A stretch of DNA of 64,000 nucleotides, taken from the NCBI GenBank assembly GCA_002255985.1, contig NKIR01000008.1, forward strand, positions 1 to 64,000, read 5' to 3'. A program made the position numbers and the translations under genes. Under the pieces are notes generated by a model. The model ran no database searches. It was not told the origin of the DNA and was given only the letters and a program-made list of their open reading frames with translations. Numbering within the stretch: position 1 is the first letter of the stretch; each line of letters starts with the position of its first letter. Shown here piece after piece: positions 20,701 through 27,525 of the stretch. This DNA is from Sphingomonadaceae bacterium PASS1 (GTDB lineage Bacteria; Pseudomonadota; Alphaproteobacteria; Sphingomonadales; Sphingomonadaceae).

Positions 20701-23700
20701 AGTCTGTAGATGAAGACGCCGCTTGGGTGTATCGAGTTCCAGCAGGCACGTTCAGCGACGCCGATGGCGATACACTAATCTACAGTGCCACTTCGGGCGA
20801 TGGCTCTCCGATACCAACTTGGCTCAACTTTGATGCGACAACACGGACGTTCTCAGGCACACCGCCGCTGAACTTCAACGGCAACATTAGCCTGACCGTG
20901 ACAGCGTCTGACCCGAGCGGACTGCAAGCATCTGATACGTTCGTGCTGACCGTCAACCCTGTTGAAGATGAAGCAACCGGCACTCTTACCATTGCTGGAA
21001 CGGTGGCCGAAGGCGGCCTTGTTGGTGCGAACCTATCTGCAAATGATGTGGACGGTGCGATTACCAGTACAGCTTACCAGTGGGAGATCTCCAATGATGG
21101 CGTGAGCGGTTGGAGCAACCTGAGTGGTGCAACATCATCGAGCTACGCAATCGCGTCAGACCAAAGCCAGGTTGGCAAGTATCTGCGGGTGGTTGCAACC
21201 ACCACTGATGCACTTGGCGGGACCACCGCGTTCACAAGCGCGGCCACTGTGGCCATTGCCAACGTCAACGATGCCCCTGTTCTAGTCGCGCCAATCGCAG
21301 ATCAGTCTGCAACCGAAGATGCAGCATTCAGCTTTGTTGTGGCTACAGGCAGCTTGTTAAGCCTTGTTGTGCCTCCGAGCAGCTTTGCGGATGTGGACCC
21401 TGGCGATGTGCTGACCTTGAGCGCAACGCTGGCCAATGGCAGTCCTTTGCCTACGTGGCTTACCTTCAATGCGGCCACCGGCACCTTCAGCGGTACGCCG
21501 CTGCGCGGTGATGTCGGCGCTGTCTCGGTGCGGGTAACCGCAGCCGATGCTGGTGGGCTAAGTGTCAGCGATGACTTTAACCTGACCGTGGCACCAGAGA
21601 CCATTGCGCCAACTGCAACCATTACGGACAATGTTCCAGGCACTTCGATAGGGACGGTTCTTTATACGGTAACGTTTAGCGAGACCGTAACCGGCCTTGC
21701 TGCCAATGACTTTGCCGTAACCAATGGAACGGTAAGCTCTGTAACCGGAAGCGGCACAAGCTATGTGGTTGCGGTTGCACCTTCAGCTAATTTTGAAGGC
21801 ACGCTTGCACTGTCGCTTAATGCAGGCGCAGTGCTGGATAAGGCAGGCAACCAGAACGCTAGCGTTGCTGCTGCAGGACAAGCGGTTGATACCCGCAAGC
21901 CAGTGGTCACAACGATTACGCCTACTGCAGACAGCACAGGCGTTGCGGTAGCCACCAACATCACGCTGGCATACTCTGAAGCCATACGTGCTGGGACTGG
22001 GGTCATTGAACTGCGTACAGCTGCAGGGGCGCTCATTGAGAGCTTCAACGTTGCCACCAGCAACCGCCTGACCTTTGCAGGCAGCAGCCTTACCGTTGAT
22101 CCTACGGCTCTATTGAGCGGCGCAACGCAATACAGGCTGTCGGTTGCAGATGGCGCTGTGCTGGACGTTGCAGGCAATGCGGCGGTCGCATTGACCACCT
22201 ACACGTTCACAACGCTGAGTGCAGTCAACACTATCAACGGTACTGCTGCTGCCAATACGCTTAACGGTACAGCAGGCGATGATGCGATCTACGGCTTTGG
22301 CGGCAATGACACGCTCAATGGTAATGCTGGCAATGACCTTCTCGATGGCGGCACCGGTAATGACCGGATGACCGGCGGCGCAGGCGATGACATCTATGTG
22401 GTTGAAAGTGCCAATGATACTGTCACCGAGGCTGCCAATGGCGGCACTGATACAGTGCGTACCACCCGTGCGAGCTACACACTTGCCAACAATGTCGAGA
22501 ACCTGACCTATATTGGTGACGCAACCTTTAGTGGGACCGGCAATGCTGCAAACAACAGCATCACAGGCGGCATCGGTAATGACACGCTCGATGGCCGGGC
22601 TGGTAATGACATCATGACCGGCGGCCTTGGTAATGACCGCTATGTGGTCGACAGCTCAGGTGATGTGGTCGTGGAACAGTCCAGCGAGGGCAATGACATG
22701 GTCACAGCATCGATGAGCTATGTTCTGGGCGCCAATGTCGAGAACCTCACTCTGTCTGGCAATGCTGCGCTCAATGGGACCGGTAACGCAGTTGCCAACC
22801 AGATTACGGGTAACAGCGGGGCCAACATCTTGCGCGGTGCAGGCGGCGCTGACACGCTTAATGGTGCTGGCGGTACTGACACAGCTGCGTTCGATCAGGC
22901 GGCATCAAGCTATGCGCTTGATCATAGCGGCTCTGCGGTCATTGTCTCTGACCTTGTGAACGGTGAGGGCACCGACACGCTAACCGCGATTGAGAACCTG
23001 AACTTCGCAGGCTCAAATTATGCAATCGTCTCGGGCACGACTGCGGTCAACACGATCAACGGTGGTGCTGGATCGCAGGCAATCTTTGCGCTTGGTGGTA
23101 ATGACATCATCAATGGCGGGGCAGGCAATGACATCATTGTTGCAGGTCTTGGCAATGATGGCATTACGCTTGCGTCTGATACAGGTGGCCGTGACTTTAT
23201 CGACGGCGGTGCGGGCGAGGATACCTTTACCCTTGCCACAGCAACCGGCGCTGAAGCGTTCGTGATCTACACACGCACAGCAGCGCTCCAGGCGTTGAGT
23301 GGGCTTACGCTCAACCTCAACACCGAGATCGTGGTCACACGCAATGGTGTGGTCATTGCCGAACTCGATAATATAGAGGAGATCGTGGTAAGCTCGCTTC
23401 GGGTAACGTCACCTACAGGCGCCAATGGCGGCACGGTTGCAGGCGACACCATCCAGGTTGTGGGAGACTTCAACCAGACGAGCCTCAACTTCAACACCAT
23501 CACCATTGATGGGACGCAGGCCAATGACGTTGTGGACATCTCGGCGCTAGAATCCGCACACCGGATCGTGTTCACCTCCAATGGCGGACAAGACACGGTT
23601 GTAGGCGCGCTGCGTCCGCAGGACATCGTCAACATGGGTACAGGGCCAACGGCGGCTGTGGATCATGCTGCGCTTGCACCTATTGATACTGCTATGCCTG

Positions 23701-24422
23701 CAGTTGTGGCCACTCCAGTTGTACCCACATCATCAGCCGCGTTGCCAACGGACGATGTGGTACGCGGCACTGTGCAGCGCACAGTGGATGATAATCCGCA
23801 TGCCGATGACAACATCCATGTTGATGATAAGGGCGGACTGCGACCACAAGGCGTTAAGCGTTCAGACGATGTCCCAGGCGTTGATGATCATGGCCTGTCG
23901 CACGGCAAGAACGATGACGATGCGTCAAAGGGTCGTTCAAGCGATGACCATGGCGCACGGCATGGCCAAAAGACGCATGATGTCCTCAGCATTGATCCGA
24001 TACCAGGCAACACAGCCTCCGACAGGTATTACGGCAAAGACGGCGCTGACCTGTTCAAGTTCCGTGGCGGTGATACGATCCACGACTTCGACGATAGTGA
24101 CGACATCATCGACCTTCGCGGGCTTGGGGTATCACGTGATAACTTCAAGCAGATGGTATCGGTGTCGCAAGACAGCGCAGGCCTATCACTCAAGATCGGT
24201 GACGCCATCATGCGGGTCTTGGGCGAGGATGACCTGTCGCTAAGCGACTTCTTGTTTGACGCAGCAGGACCCGCAGTGGACGAACCTAAGCGGACCTCGG
24301 ACCTGCCAACAGACAGCAGGCGTTGGGATGATAATCCCAAGCATCATGGCATCGAGGACAACCTGAAGGTTGAGGACTTTATGGTCCCGCGCTGGACGGT
24401 CGATGCTGATCTGGTGATCTAA
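11724..24422 (+). CDS. Giant RTX/cadherin-like repeat protein, probable secreted adhesin
   Basis: A 4232-residue acidic protein with no Sec signal peptide. I count nine He_PIG-type Ig-like repeats (starting near residues 20, 217, 802, 902, 1002, 1693, 1893, 2987 and 3190). Three cadherin-like segments (SISGGADA near 733, 1627 and 2920) and three copies of a VEDEATG unit (112, 1790, 3082) follow the same mosaic. RTX blocks of GGxGNDxx nonapeptides bind calcium; five of them end in a segment containing GWDG and RLLQSGSDT that resembles the VC_A0849-type secretion-target domain. Two more Ig-like domains lie near 3295-3500, a further RTX block at about 3500-3800, and a His/Asp-rich stretch at about 4010-4090. 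A final short RTX-like segment precedes the C-terminus. This is the pattern of type I secreted adhesins, but no secretion genes are in the window. Confidence 0.85.
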   Translation: MVDSLIQNTSQVAGSPFVSEAIADQLAVEDTEWSHQVSANAFSDLEGDTLTYSATLGDGSPLPDWLNFDAATRTFLGTPPQNLNGDISLTVIASDGALTASDTFVLTINPVEDEATGSVAVNGTVAEGGTVSVDVNVTDVDGAITATSYQWQISADGVSGWTDLSGATLSSFAIASDQSQVGNYLRVVATTTDALGGTSAFTSGATVAIANVNDAPVLATAIFNQTAVEGIAWTYQLPANAFVDPDDNALTYGVTMQDGTPLPDWISFNAATRTLSGTAPINSLGSFNVVVTTSDGLASATDVFAINVSDVLGQLIDGTDLSETLTGTAGADVINGLGGSDIIYGRAGDDILNGGDQYDNLYGEGGNDILNSGSGGGYLDGGTGDDILNGGDGNDTLSSDAGSDVMRGGAGNDRIYSYGYGSGYITRQIEAGSGDDYVYINNGQSVNTSVDLGEGNDLIELNYYNNNSEMQITLGAGQDRVDLRVFNGALTFTDFMAGPQGDVLDWALLQSGQLFGWDGASNPFGQSGFMRLVQSGTDTLLQVDRDGSVVIPPAVPGMPGPISADFTTLAILKNVNAADLTAYNFGGFDPRTVTFLGSAADDQIIGSDRGDIIDSNAGNDSLTGGAANDALDGGTGIDIAYYSGAIGDYTITPNADGSIAVADVRVGSPDGTDTLRNVELLSFAGIAYSLDGNPLIISINGGDTASVSISENTTIVTKVVASQLNATAALTYSISGGADASLFQIDASTGDLTFKAAPNFEIPADADGNNIYDVEVQVSGASLTDRQSISVTVTNANDAPVVSTAIADQASIEDAEWSYQIPADTFSDFDSATLTYSTKLSNGSPLPASLIFDPTTLRFSGTPSLNFNGDLGITVTASDGIAAASDTFILQVNAVNDAPVVSAAIADQASLENEEWRFQLPANAFSDVDSNTLYYSALLDDGSTLPTWLTFDTATRTFSGTPPLDYLGTLNIAITASDGSAFVTDTFAISIIFNVNDAPVVSLPIPNRVALENAPWSYQVPAATFSDVDRDILTYTATLDNGSPLPAWLTFDPATRTFSGTPPLNSVGDISLKVIASDGALTSSDTFILAVTDVLGQLIDGTAGNDTLVGTAGADTINGFGGNDTINGNAGNDVIDGGAGSDTINGGSGDDTLSDSEGGAQLNGGDGNDIITGRNQVSMPTAGGILSANGGSGDDTIDFASVNGSVSGDAGNDVITLGGGYASGGDGSDVINMSGSGSVYGGEGNDTITSGSGDDYIDTGNGNDIVDSGAGNDIVYSGREYFSNSGSDTIRSGAGNDTIYSYKSIYGMPIFPGAPPVVTPNILIETGLGDDLIEYGNNGSASAVINLGEGNDRLQLRNTTSGGTQLTLGSGRDAIELYNVSIAAPLTITDFQAGPDGDSFNLSTLPTGQLFGWDGGTNPFGASGFMRLVQSGADTLLQIDRDGAANSIAPMPGMTTGFVTLAILQNVTASQLDASNFGGFAPRGITYLGSADADQFVGTTRDDVFTALAGNDTVTGAGGNDRIDGGEGIDTAVYNGSLGDYTVTTNADGSISVADNRAGNPNGSDTLVAVERINIGGTLYALDGKPLISSDGGGDTASVTVSENGTFVTTVTATDPDANTILSYSISGGADAALFDINAATGALTFKAAPNYEAPADLGGDNVYDVVVQVSDGTLTDTQAIVVTVTNAINDAQLLAAPIADQYVTEDAAWSYQVPAGTFSDPDGDALTYSANSGDGSPLPDWLEFDTATQTFSGTPPQDFNGNVSVKVTASDGSLTDSDTFVLTVSPVEDEATGSVVVNGTVAEGGTVGVDANATDIDGAIQDTTYQWQISADGVNGWTDLSGATSSSYATASDQSQVGKYLRVVATTTDALGGTTAFTSAATVAIANVNDAPVLAAVIFNQTAVEGIAWSYQLPFNAFTDPDGDALTYSVTMQDGTQLPGWISFNAATQTLSGTAPVSSTGNFSLKVTAFDGVTSESSAFTLSVSEVLGQSIDGTTQNDVLQGSAGSDLINGISGNDTINGGAGNDSLYGGTGNDRLDGGIGDDLIAGGDGDDTLFWSAGSDRMQGGAGNDLIELQEESTRLANLTIDTGSGDDQFYIYYASTADIVANLSEGNDRFFQSGAAFKSLTLTLGDGRDSVALSSFEPTNAFQITDFQVGSQGDVLQFQFINIGNLAGWDGTSNPFGAAGYVRLLQSGSDTFVQFDRDGAIGSEAFQTIVILKNVVAAELDTMNLGGFSHSSETLIGMTIEGSDADDLLNGTAAAETIFGGGGNDTIIGGLGNDSIYGGDGNDLIESRGPGSDFIDAGAGDDTIISNSAGSHVLLGGIGNDFIGISGTTTELDMISADAGAGNDRITITGLGKGNIDLKLGEGDDHVRYSVSLSVAATGNRSISFGLGKDIIEYIATLRPSSLKITDFEVGLAGDRINLSRISISSFVGWDGLSNPFAGGYLRLLQSDTDTLIQMDRDGAGASSSFETFITLQNVNAFDLTAYHFDGMDPNGSSPLGIVVDGTSGISRLSGSLGPDVIKGFVRSELIYGNAGNDTIDGGEGNDSIFGGAGDDMIYGGLGDDFLQGEGGNDIVDGGEGEDSLYWSSGSDVLRGGSGNDYILASASQAMESGFIFGNDGDDTLEITIGGTNLVEADMGMGADLVRYIYGTNVSLTLGVGKDVIEYNPFSFLSLADYYNNNFIVNDFAVGTNGDVIDFSKLAWTSFNWNGLTNLFSTGRYLRLVQSGTDTLVQFDQDGSLGALDFGTVMTLKSVNAADLVAANFAGFTPSGITYLGTTTADQYEGSNRDDTFNALGGDDTLTGGAGNDRIDGGEGLDTAVYDGSRDDYTVATNLDGSISVSDNRASSTNGTDALIGVERINIGGTLYAADGKPLITSNGGVDAAALSIAENGTAVTRVVATSLNANASLVYAISGGVDAALFQIDPATGELSFRNAPDFEVPADTGTNNIYDVEVQVSDGTNFDVQSIAVSVTNINDAPVVANAITDQSVDEDAAWVYRVPAGTFSDADGDTLIYSATSGDGSPIPTWLNFDATTRTFSGTPPLNFNGNISLTVTASDPSGLQASDTFVLTVNPVEDEATGTLTIAGTVAEGGLVGANLSANDVDGAITSTAYQWEISNDGVSGWSNLSGATSSSYAIASDQSQVGKYLRVVATTTDALGGTTAFTSAATVAIANVNDAPVLVAPIADQSATEDAAFSFVVATGSLLSLVVPPSSFADVDPGDVLTLSATLANGSPLPTWLTFNAATGTFSGTPLRGDVGAVSVRVTAADAGGLSVSDDFNLTVAPETIAPTATITDNVPGTSIGTVLYTVTFSETVTGLAANDFAVTNGTVSSVTGSGTSYVVAVAPSANFEGTLALSLNAGAVLDKAGNQNASVAAAGQAVDTRKPVVTTITPTADSTGVAVATNITLAYSEAIRAGTGVIELRTAAGALIESFNVATSNRLTFAGSSLTVDPTALLSGATQYRLSVADGAVLDVAGNAAVALTTYTFTTLSAVNTINGTAAANTLNGTAGDDAIYGFGGNDTLNGNAGNDLLDGGTGNDRMTGGAGDDIYVVESANDTVTEAANGGTDTVRTTRASYTLANNVENLTYIGDATFSGTGNAANNSITGGIGNDTLDGRAGNDIMTGGLGNDRYVVDSSGDVVVEQSSEGNDMVTASMSYVLGANVENLTLSGNAALNGTGNAVANQITGNSGANILRGAGGADTLNGAGGTDTAAFDQAASSYALDHSGSAVIVSDLVNGEGTDTLTAIENLNFAGSNYAIVSGTTAVNTINGGAGSQAIFALGGNDIINGGAGNDIIVAGLGNDGITLASDTGGRDFIDGGAGEDTFTLATATGAEAFVIYTRTAALQALSGLTLNLNTEIVVTRNGVVIAELDNIEEIVVSSLRVTSPTGANGGTVAGDTIQVVGDFNQTSLNFNTITIDGTQANDVVDISALESAHRIVFTSNGGQDTVVGALRPQDIVNMGTGPTAAVDHAALAPIDTAMPAVVATPVVPTSSAALPTDDVVRGTVQRTVDDNPHADDNIHVDDKGGLRPQGVKRSDDVPGVDDHGLSHGKNDDDASKGRSSDDHGARHGQKTHDVLSIDPIPGNTASDRYYGKDGADLFKFRGGDTIHDFDDSDDIIDLRGLGVSRDNFKQMVSVSQDSAGLSLKIGDAIMRVLGEDDLSLSDFLFDAAGPAVDEPKRTSDLPTDSRRWDDNPKHHGIEDNLKVEDFMVPRWTVDADLVI
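11777..12660 (+). repeat. Long internal direct repeat, copy 1 (second copy at about 16810-17690)
   Basis: This stretch and 16810-17690 encode the same order of units: a He_PIG repeat, the VEDEATGS unit, and a He_PIG repeat beginning IFNQTAVEGIAW. They share long runs of near-identical bases, for example around GATGAGGCAACCGGCAGCGT. Both are followed by an RTX block beginning LGQ-IDGT. The similarity at base level points to a recent segmental duplication or ongoing recombination inside the gene. Boundaries are approximate. Confidence 0.7.
16810..17690 (+). repeat. Long internal direct repeat, copy 2 (see 11777-12660)
   Basis: Second copy of the He_PIG / VEDEATGS / He_PIG segment of the giant gene, about 5 kb downstream of the first. 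A third, more diverged set of units starts near 20680. Recombination between copies 1 and 2 would delete about 5 kb, a multiple of three if the copies are in register, giving a shorter in-frame protein. Confidence 0.65.
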
Positions 24423-24533
24423 TGAGATAGAGGCGCGAGGTGGGTTTAAACTGCTTTGCGCCTCTTGGGTTTCTCACGATGTGGCGTGGTTCGATCAAGC
24501 AATCTCGAGGCCATGATACTTAACTGGGTGGCA
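24273..24533 (+). repeat. Duplicated 3' end of the giant gene, copy A (copy B at 26424-26683)
   Basis: 261 bases covering the last 49 codons of the adhesin gene and about 110 bases beyond the stop. Copy B lies 2.15 kb downstream. Over the coding part, 44 of 49 encoded residues are the same. The shared non-coding part includes a potential stem (24429-24436 with 24458-24465, AGAGGCGC and GCGCCTCT) and a degenerate small-lipoprotein-like sequence. See copy B for the truncated stump. Confidence 0.85.
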
Positions 24534-24550
24534 GCCTCGCGGCCACGTCA
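24445..24550 (+). pseudogene. Degenerate small lipoprotein-like sequence, copy 1
   Basis: In the frame reading TALRLLGFSRCGVVRSS this stretch resembles the intact small ORF at 28277-28435 (TAALLLSGFSTCGVGPSD and onward), with a shared pattern through N-EA-I--N--A. There is no start codon in frame and a TAA lies just upstream, so it looks like a decayed copy. Two further copies are at about 26595-26700 and 28277-28435. Confidence 0.5.
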
Positions 24551-24638
24551 GCAGCTGATGCTTCTGTCTATAACGTGCAAGTTGCATCGAAGATTCCAGC
24601 ATCCCTCATGGACCCACCAGATACTCATTCAACTACCG

Positions 24639-24665
24639 AGTGCCTAGTTGGCACTTGGATTTTTT
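24639..24665 (+). terminator. Probable intrinsic terminator downstream of the giant gene
   Basis: AGTGCC (24639-24644) pairs with GGCACT (24650-24655) around a five-base loop, followed shortly by six T (24660-24665). It lies about 220 bases after the adhesin stop and just before the interrupted HTH gene, so it would separate the two transcripts. Confidence 0.55.
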
Positions 24666-24799
24666 CTTGCTAGCGTAACTGATGACTTCGAAATTACACC
24701 ATACCATGCTGCGTATGCTCAACTTTATCGTGAGCTTGAGGCGACTGCCGCCGTTATCCGAACTTTCGGGTGACGAGGAGCGTATGCTGTTTGAACTTA

Positions 24800-25637
24800 G
24801 GGTCAGGACTCATTGATCACAACCAGAAGATGACGGTAGCGGCGATGCAGATGGCCGACATGAAGGTGTGTGCGCATCGATCGTAGCGTGTGTGGATGCG
24901 GCGCCAATCCTTGATTTTAGCGAACAGGTTTTCGACCATATGGCGTTTTTTGTAGACCGCTTTGTCATAGTGATATTGCACTTTGCGGTTGGATTTTGGC
25001 GGGATGCAGGGGGTTATCCCGCGCGCTGTCAGGGCGGCGCGGAGCCAGTCGCTGTCATAACCTTTGTCGCCCAGCAGTTCCTTAGCATTTGGTAGCGCGT
25101 CAAGCAGCAGATAAGCGCCCTTGTGATCGCTCATCTGACCTTCGGTGAGCATAGGGCGCCCCTCGCCATCGCAGACCGCGTGCAGCTTTGAGTTCAGCCC
25201 GCCTTTGGTGCGCCCGATACATCTGGAAAGAGCCCCCCTTTTAAGAGGCTTGCCGCAGTTCTGTGAGCTTTGAGGTGCGTCGCGTCAATCATGATCCGGT
25301 CTGGCTCTCCAGCCTCGCCCGCCAGTTCGGCGAAGATACGGTTGAAGACGCCCAGACGGCTCCAGCGAATGAAGCGATTATAAATCGTCTTGTGCGGCCC
25401 GTAGCTGCGCGGCGCATCGCGCCAGCGCAGGCCGTTCTTGATCACGAAGATGATGGCCGACACAATCAGCCGGTCATCAACGCGCGGAACTCCGTGCGAT
25501 AGCGGGAAAAATGGCTTGATCCGGCGCATCTGCGCCTGACTCAGCAAATAGGGGTAATCCATCAACAGCGCCTCCTTGACGCCGCCATTGAATCAATCAG
25601 TCAACTATTATGCAAGCATTTTAACGGGTCCTGACCC
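24800..25637 (-). mobile_element. IS5-family (IS427-like group) insertion sequence, 838 bp
   Basis: The terminal repeats begin GGGTCAGGACTC on the left and GGGTCAGGACCC on the complement of the right end. TA flanks both sides (24798-24799 and 25638-25639). Almost the same size as the element at 4750-5586 but with clearly different ends and transposase, so it is an independent arrival of a related IS. Its transposase reads on the minus strand, opposite to the gene it interrupts. A decayed relative lies at 56506-56776. Confidence 0.9.
24817..25565 (-). CDS. IS5-family DDE transposase made by -1 frameshifting
   Basis: The first frame (25565 down to 25194; an ATG one codon in, MDYPYLLSQ, is also possible) carries the N-terminal region PRVDDRLIVSAIIFV and the first aspartate in IMIDATHLKAHRT. 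The second frame ends at 24817 and has the second aspartate in LLGDKGYDSDWLR and the glutamate in HMVENLFAKIKDWRRIHTR. A -1 slip on AAAAGGGGGG (complement of 25233-25242) joins them through LSRCIGRTKGGLNSKL, the conserved segment of the family. All catalytic residues are present, so it may be functional. Confidence 0.85.
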
Positions 25638-25849
25638 TAGAGTGCTCTGGGAAAAGCAAGGCTCAATTTCGGTTGCCGACGCTTATAGCTTGGGCGTCAA
25701 CCAATCTGACTCAACGTCATATCGCCAGCTTATTGCACTCAAAAACAAGGGTTTGTTACAAATCTCGGTAGCGGCAGACGATAAGCGTCGACGGGATGTG
25801 AGCTTTACTAAAACTGCAGAAGATTTGTTCTCGATCATCGATTGATATA

Positions 25850-26398
25850 ATGCGAGCTTCACTTCTGCATGACGCTTTAATCAGCGCCGCATTAGCGGTG
25901 CTGTATATTGCCCTCTACTACCTCTCTGGCTGGATGGTCGGGAATGAGGCTGTGGGTGGTATTGCCAGTATCATGTTCTTACCAGCGTTTGTCCGATTGC
26001 TGGGCTTCCTGCTTGTTGGATATTGGGTAGTCCCAGCCTTATTCGTGGCAGGTCTATTTTGCGTCGACCTTGGGCTTGGGATTGAAAGCAAAGTTGTTGT
26101 GTCAGCCGCCATCGCAATCGGCGGACCACTTGGCGTTTTCCTAGCCAGCCGTTTAATTGGATTAAAACCAAGCCTTTCAAATCTCACACCTATTCGCCTA
26201 CTTTTACTCTCGGCAAGCTGTTCGTTGGGCAACTCAACCACATATCACTTCTCCCTAGAGGCTTTGGGGATAGCCGATCATAGCTCTTTAGGGCACTTGT
26301 ATGTTTTCTTCGGCGATATGATTGGGACTTGGTTCATTATGTATTTAATCAAGTTGGCAACGGAGTTTGCTTTAACGACCTACAGGCGTGCGCCCTGA
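25850..26398 (+). CDS. Multi-pass membrane protein of a duplicated HTH/membrane module, copy 1
   Basis: 182 residues with about five or six membrane segments (near residues 11-32, 38-58, 60-78, 82-103, 112-130 and 148-172). It is clearly homologous to the 185-residue protein at 30505-31062: FLPAF-RLLG-LL-G-W, then DLGL, and a TYH motif. The glycine/proline pattern and the GD..G segment near residue 153 remind me of MASE1-type sensory membrane domains, but the match is by eye and weak. It begins four bases after the stop of the interrupted regulator, so with the IS upstream its transcription may be lost. A likely role is sensing or transport tied to the regulator; substrate unknown. Confidence 0.7.
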   Translation: MRASLLHDALISAALAVLYIALYYLSGWMVGNEAVGGIASIMFLPAFVRLLGFLLVGYWVVPALFVAGLFCVDLGLGIESKVVVSAAIAIGGPLGVFLASRLIGLKPSLSNLTPIRLLLLSASCSLGNSTTYHFSLEALGIADHSSLGHLYVFFGDMIGTWFIMYLIKLATEFALTTYRRAP

Positions 26399-26423
26399 TA
26401 TTCTCCTCGATTGATAAGGGCAG

Positions 26424-26573
26424 GCAGTGGACGAGCCTAAGCGGACATCTGGCCTGCCAACAGACAGCCGGCGTTGGGATGATAATCCCAAGCACCATGG
26501 CATTGACGATAGCTTGAAGGTTGAGGAGTTCATGGTCCCACGCTGGACGGCCGATGCTGATCTGGTGATTTAA
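26424..26573 (+). pseudogene. Truncated copy of the adhesin C-terminus (49 codons), copy B
   Basis: An open stretch ending in TAA that encodes the last 49 residues of the giant protein with five changes (D-G, E-D, N-S, D-E, V-A relative to copy A). It starts abruptly 25 bases after the stop of the membrane-protein gene, with no start codon or ribosome site. Most changes are conservative, which suggests the copy came from a functional second adhesin gene or was duplicated not long ago. The homology continues to 26683 past the stop, including the stem at 26580-26587/26609-26616. Confidence 0.8.
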
Positions 26574-26683
26574 TCACATAGAGGCGCGAGGGGGGTGGAA
26601 CCTGCTTTGCGCCTCTTGGGTTGCTCACGATGTGGCGGGGCACCATCAGACAACGCCGAGGCTATAATACTTAACTGGGTGGC
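26424..26683 (+). repeat. Duplicated 3' end of the giant gene, copy B (copy A at 24273-24533)
   Basis: 260 bases matching copy A in order and spacing, including 110 bases beyond the stop codon. Copies A and B are direct repeats that bracket the interrupted regulator and its membrane-protein gene. That arrangement would allow excision or amplification of the 2.15-kb unit by recombination. Confidence 0.85.
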
Positions 26684-26705
26684 AAATGGGGCAGCTCAGA
26701 TGCCC
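26590..26705 (+). pseudogene. Degenerate small lipoprotein-like sequence, copy 2
   Basis: In the frame PALRLLGCSRCGGAPSDN this copy keeps the PSDNAEA segment that is also in the intact ORF at 28277 (PSDNADA), followed by I-LNWVA. It lacks a start codon. It lies at the same distance after the adhesin stump as copy 1 after the full adhesin gene. Confidence 0.5.
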
Positions 26706-27525
26706 CACTACCGTTGGTAATGACCACAAGACTAAGCATTCTTAACGATCCAGTGGGAATTGCAAATTTAGATGCGAACCTCGCACAGCGATCATATTTG
26801 TCGCACATTTTTAGCGTTATCCGGCGCCATCTTAGGGGCTTTAGGGGGCATAAGATGACGCCGGATGCCAATTCGTTATCGGCGGCGTTTTATGGGGTAT
26901 GCGGGGCTAGCGGCCCAACCACCATATTCCGGCAAGACAACGATTGAAGTTAAAGTGGGATAATTGCCGGCCAAGCCGCGAGAGCCGGCAGCGTGTGGGC
27001 TATCGCAATCCTGACGTGGATTTGAACTGGCCTTGCCACTGGTGTTACTTTCTCGGCTACTGGTTGAGTATATGGAAATATCTGATTATTTTATTTCGCC
27101 AGATATGACATAACATCAACTTAAATTGGTGCCATAACGCTCGGATTAACGACACTGTCCGCAAACTTAGTGTTCAAGAAATGCTCCATATTCCTCTATT
27201 GCGTGGCCTTGCAGGATTATCGGGGGGTGAGTAATTGCACCATATGTGAAATGATTTATTTTGCGATGATGATTAGATATAGGTAATCCGCACGTTGGAG
27301 GCGGGGGAATCATTCTCCTTTTTTGGCTTGTGGCTCGGCGGCGGGTGCAGAAAGTGCGACAACAATGATAGCCATTAAGCTGTCATATTTGCGGCGCGGG
27401 GCCGACCGTTTCCCAATACGGCGATGCCCATACAGGGCATTTTTAGAGGGAAAATGCTATCATGGCTTATCTCAACTTCCGCATGTTGTTGGTCACATCC
27501 GCCCAAGCCAACGGACATCTGAGTT
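26706..27525. other. 820-base gap without a supported gene
   Basis: Short ORFs occur on both strands (for example a 77-codon one at 26714-26947) but none resembles a known family or has a ribosome site. The region contains the strong inverted repeat at 26819-26866 and, towards its right end, the presumed promoter of the response regulator. AT-rich around 27060-27130. Confidence 0.5.
26819..26866. repeat. Inverted repeat with 16-base arms
   Basis: ATCCGGCGCCATCTTA (26819-26834) faces TAAGATGACGCCGGAT (26851-26866), 15 of 16 positions pairing, with a 16-base loop rich in G. No T run follows in either direction, so it is not a standard terminator. It might be a regulatory RNA structure, a protein-binding site or the core of a small palindromic element. 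Confidence 0.6.

Larger units (their letters stand above)
24682..25845 (+). pseudogene. Small winged-helix-like regulator gene interrupted by an IS element
   Basis: The parts 24682-24799 and 25640-25845 join in frame when the IS (24800-25637) and one TA are removed: FEL-RVLWEKQG. The rebuilt protein has 107 residues. It matches the intact protein at 30064-30378 along its length (SLRRLPPLSEL, then E-ERMLFEL, VADAYSLG, KR-R-VSFT). The predicted core has the helix-turn-helix plus wing layout of MarR-like repressors (YRQLIALKNKGLLQIS resembles the recognition helix region, ADDKRRRDVSFT the wing). The stop lies four bases before the membrane-protein gene at 25850, so the pair was an operon. With the IS in place only the first 40 residues are intact. 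Confidence 0.85.
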
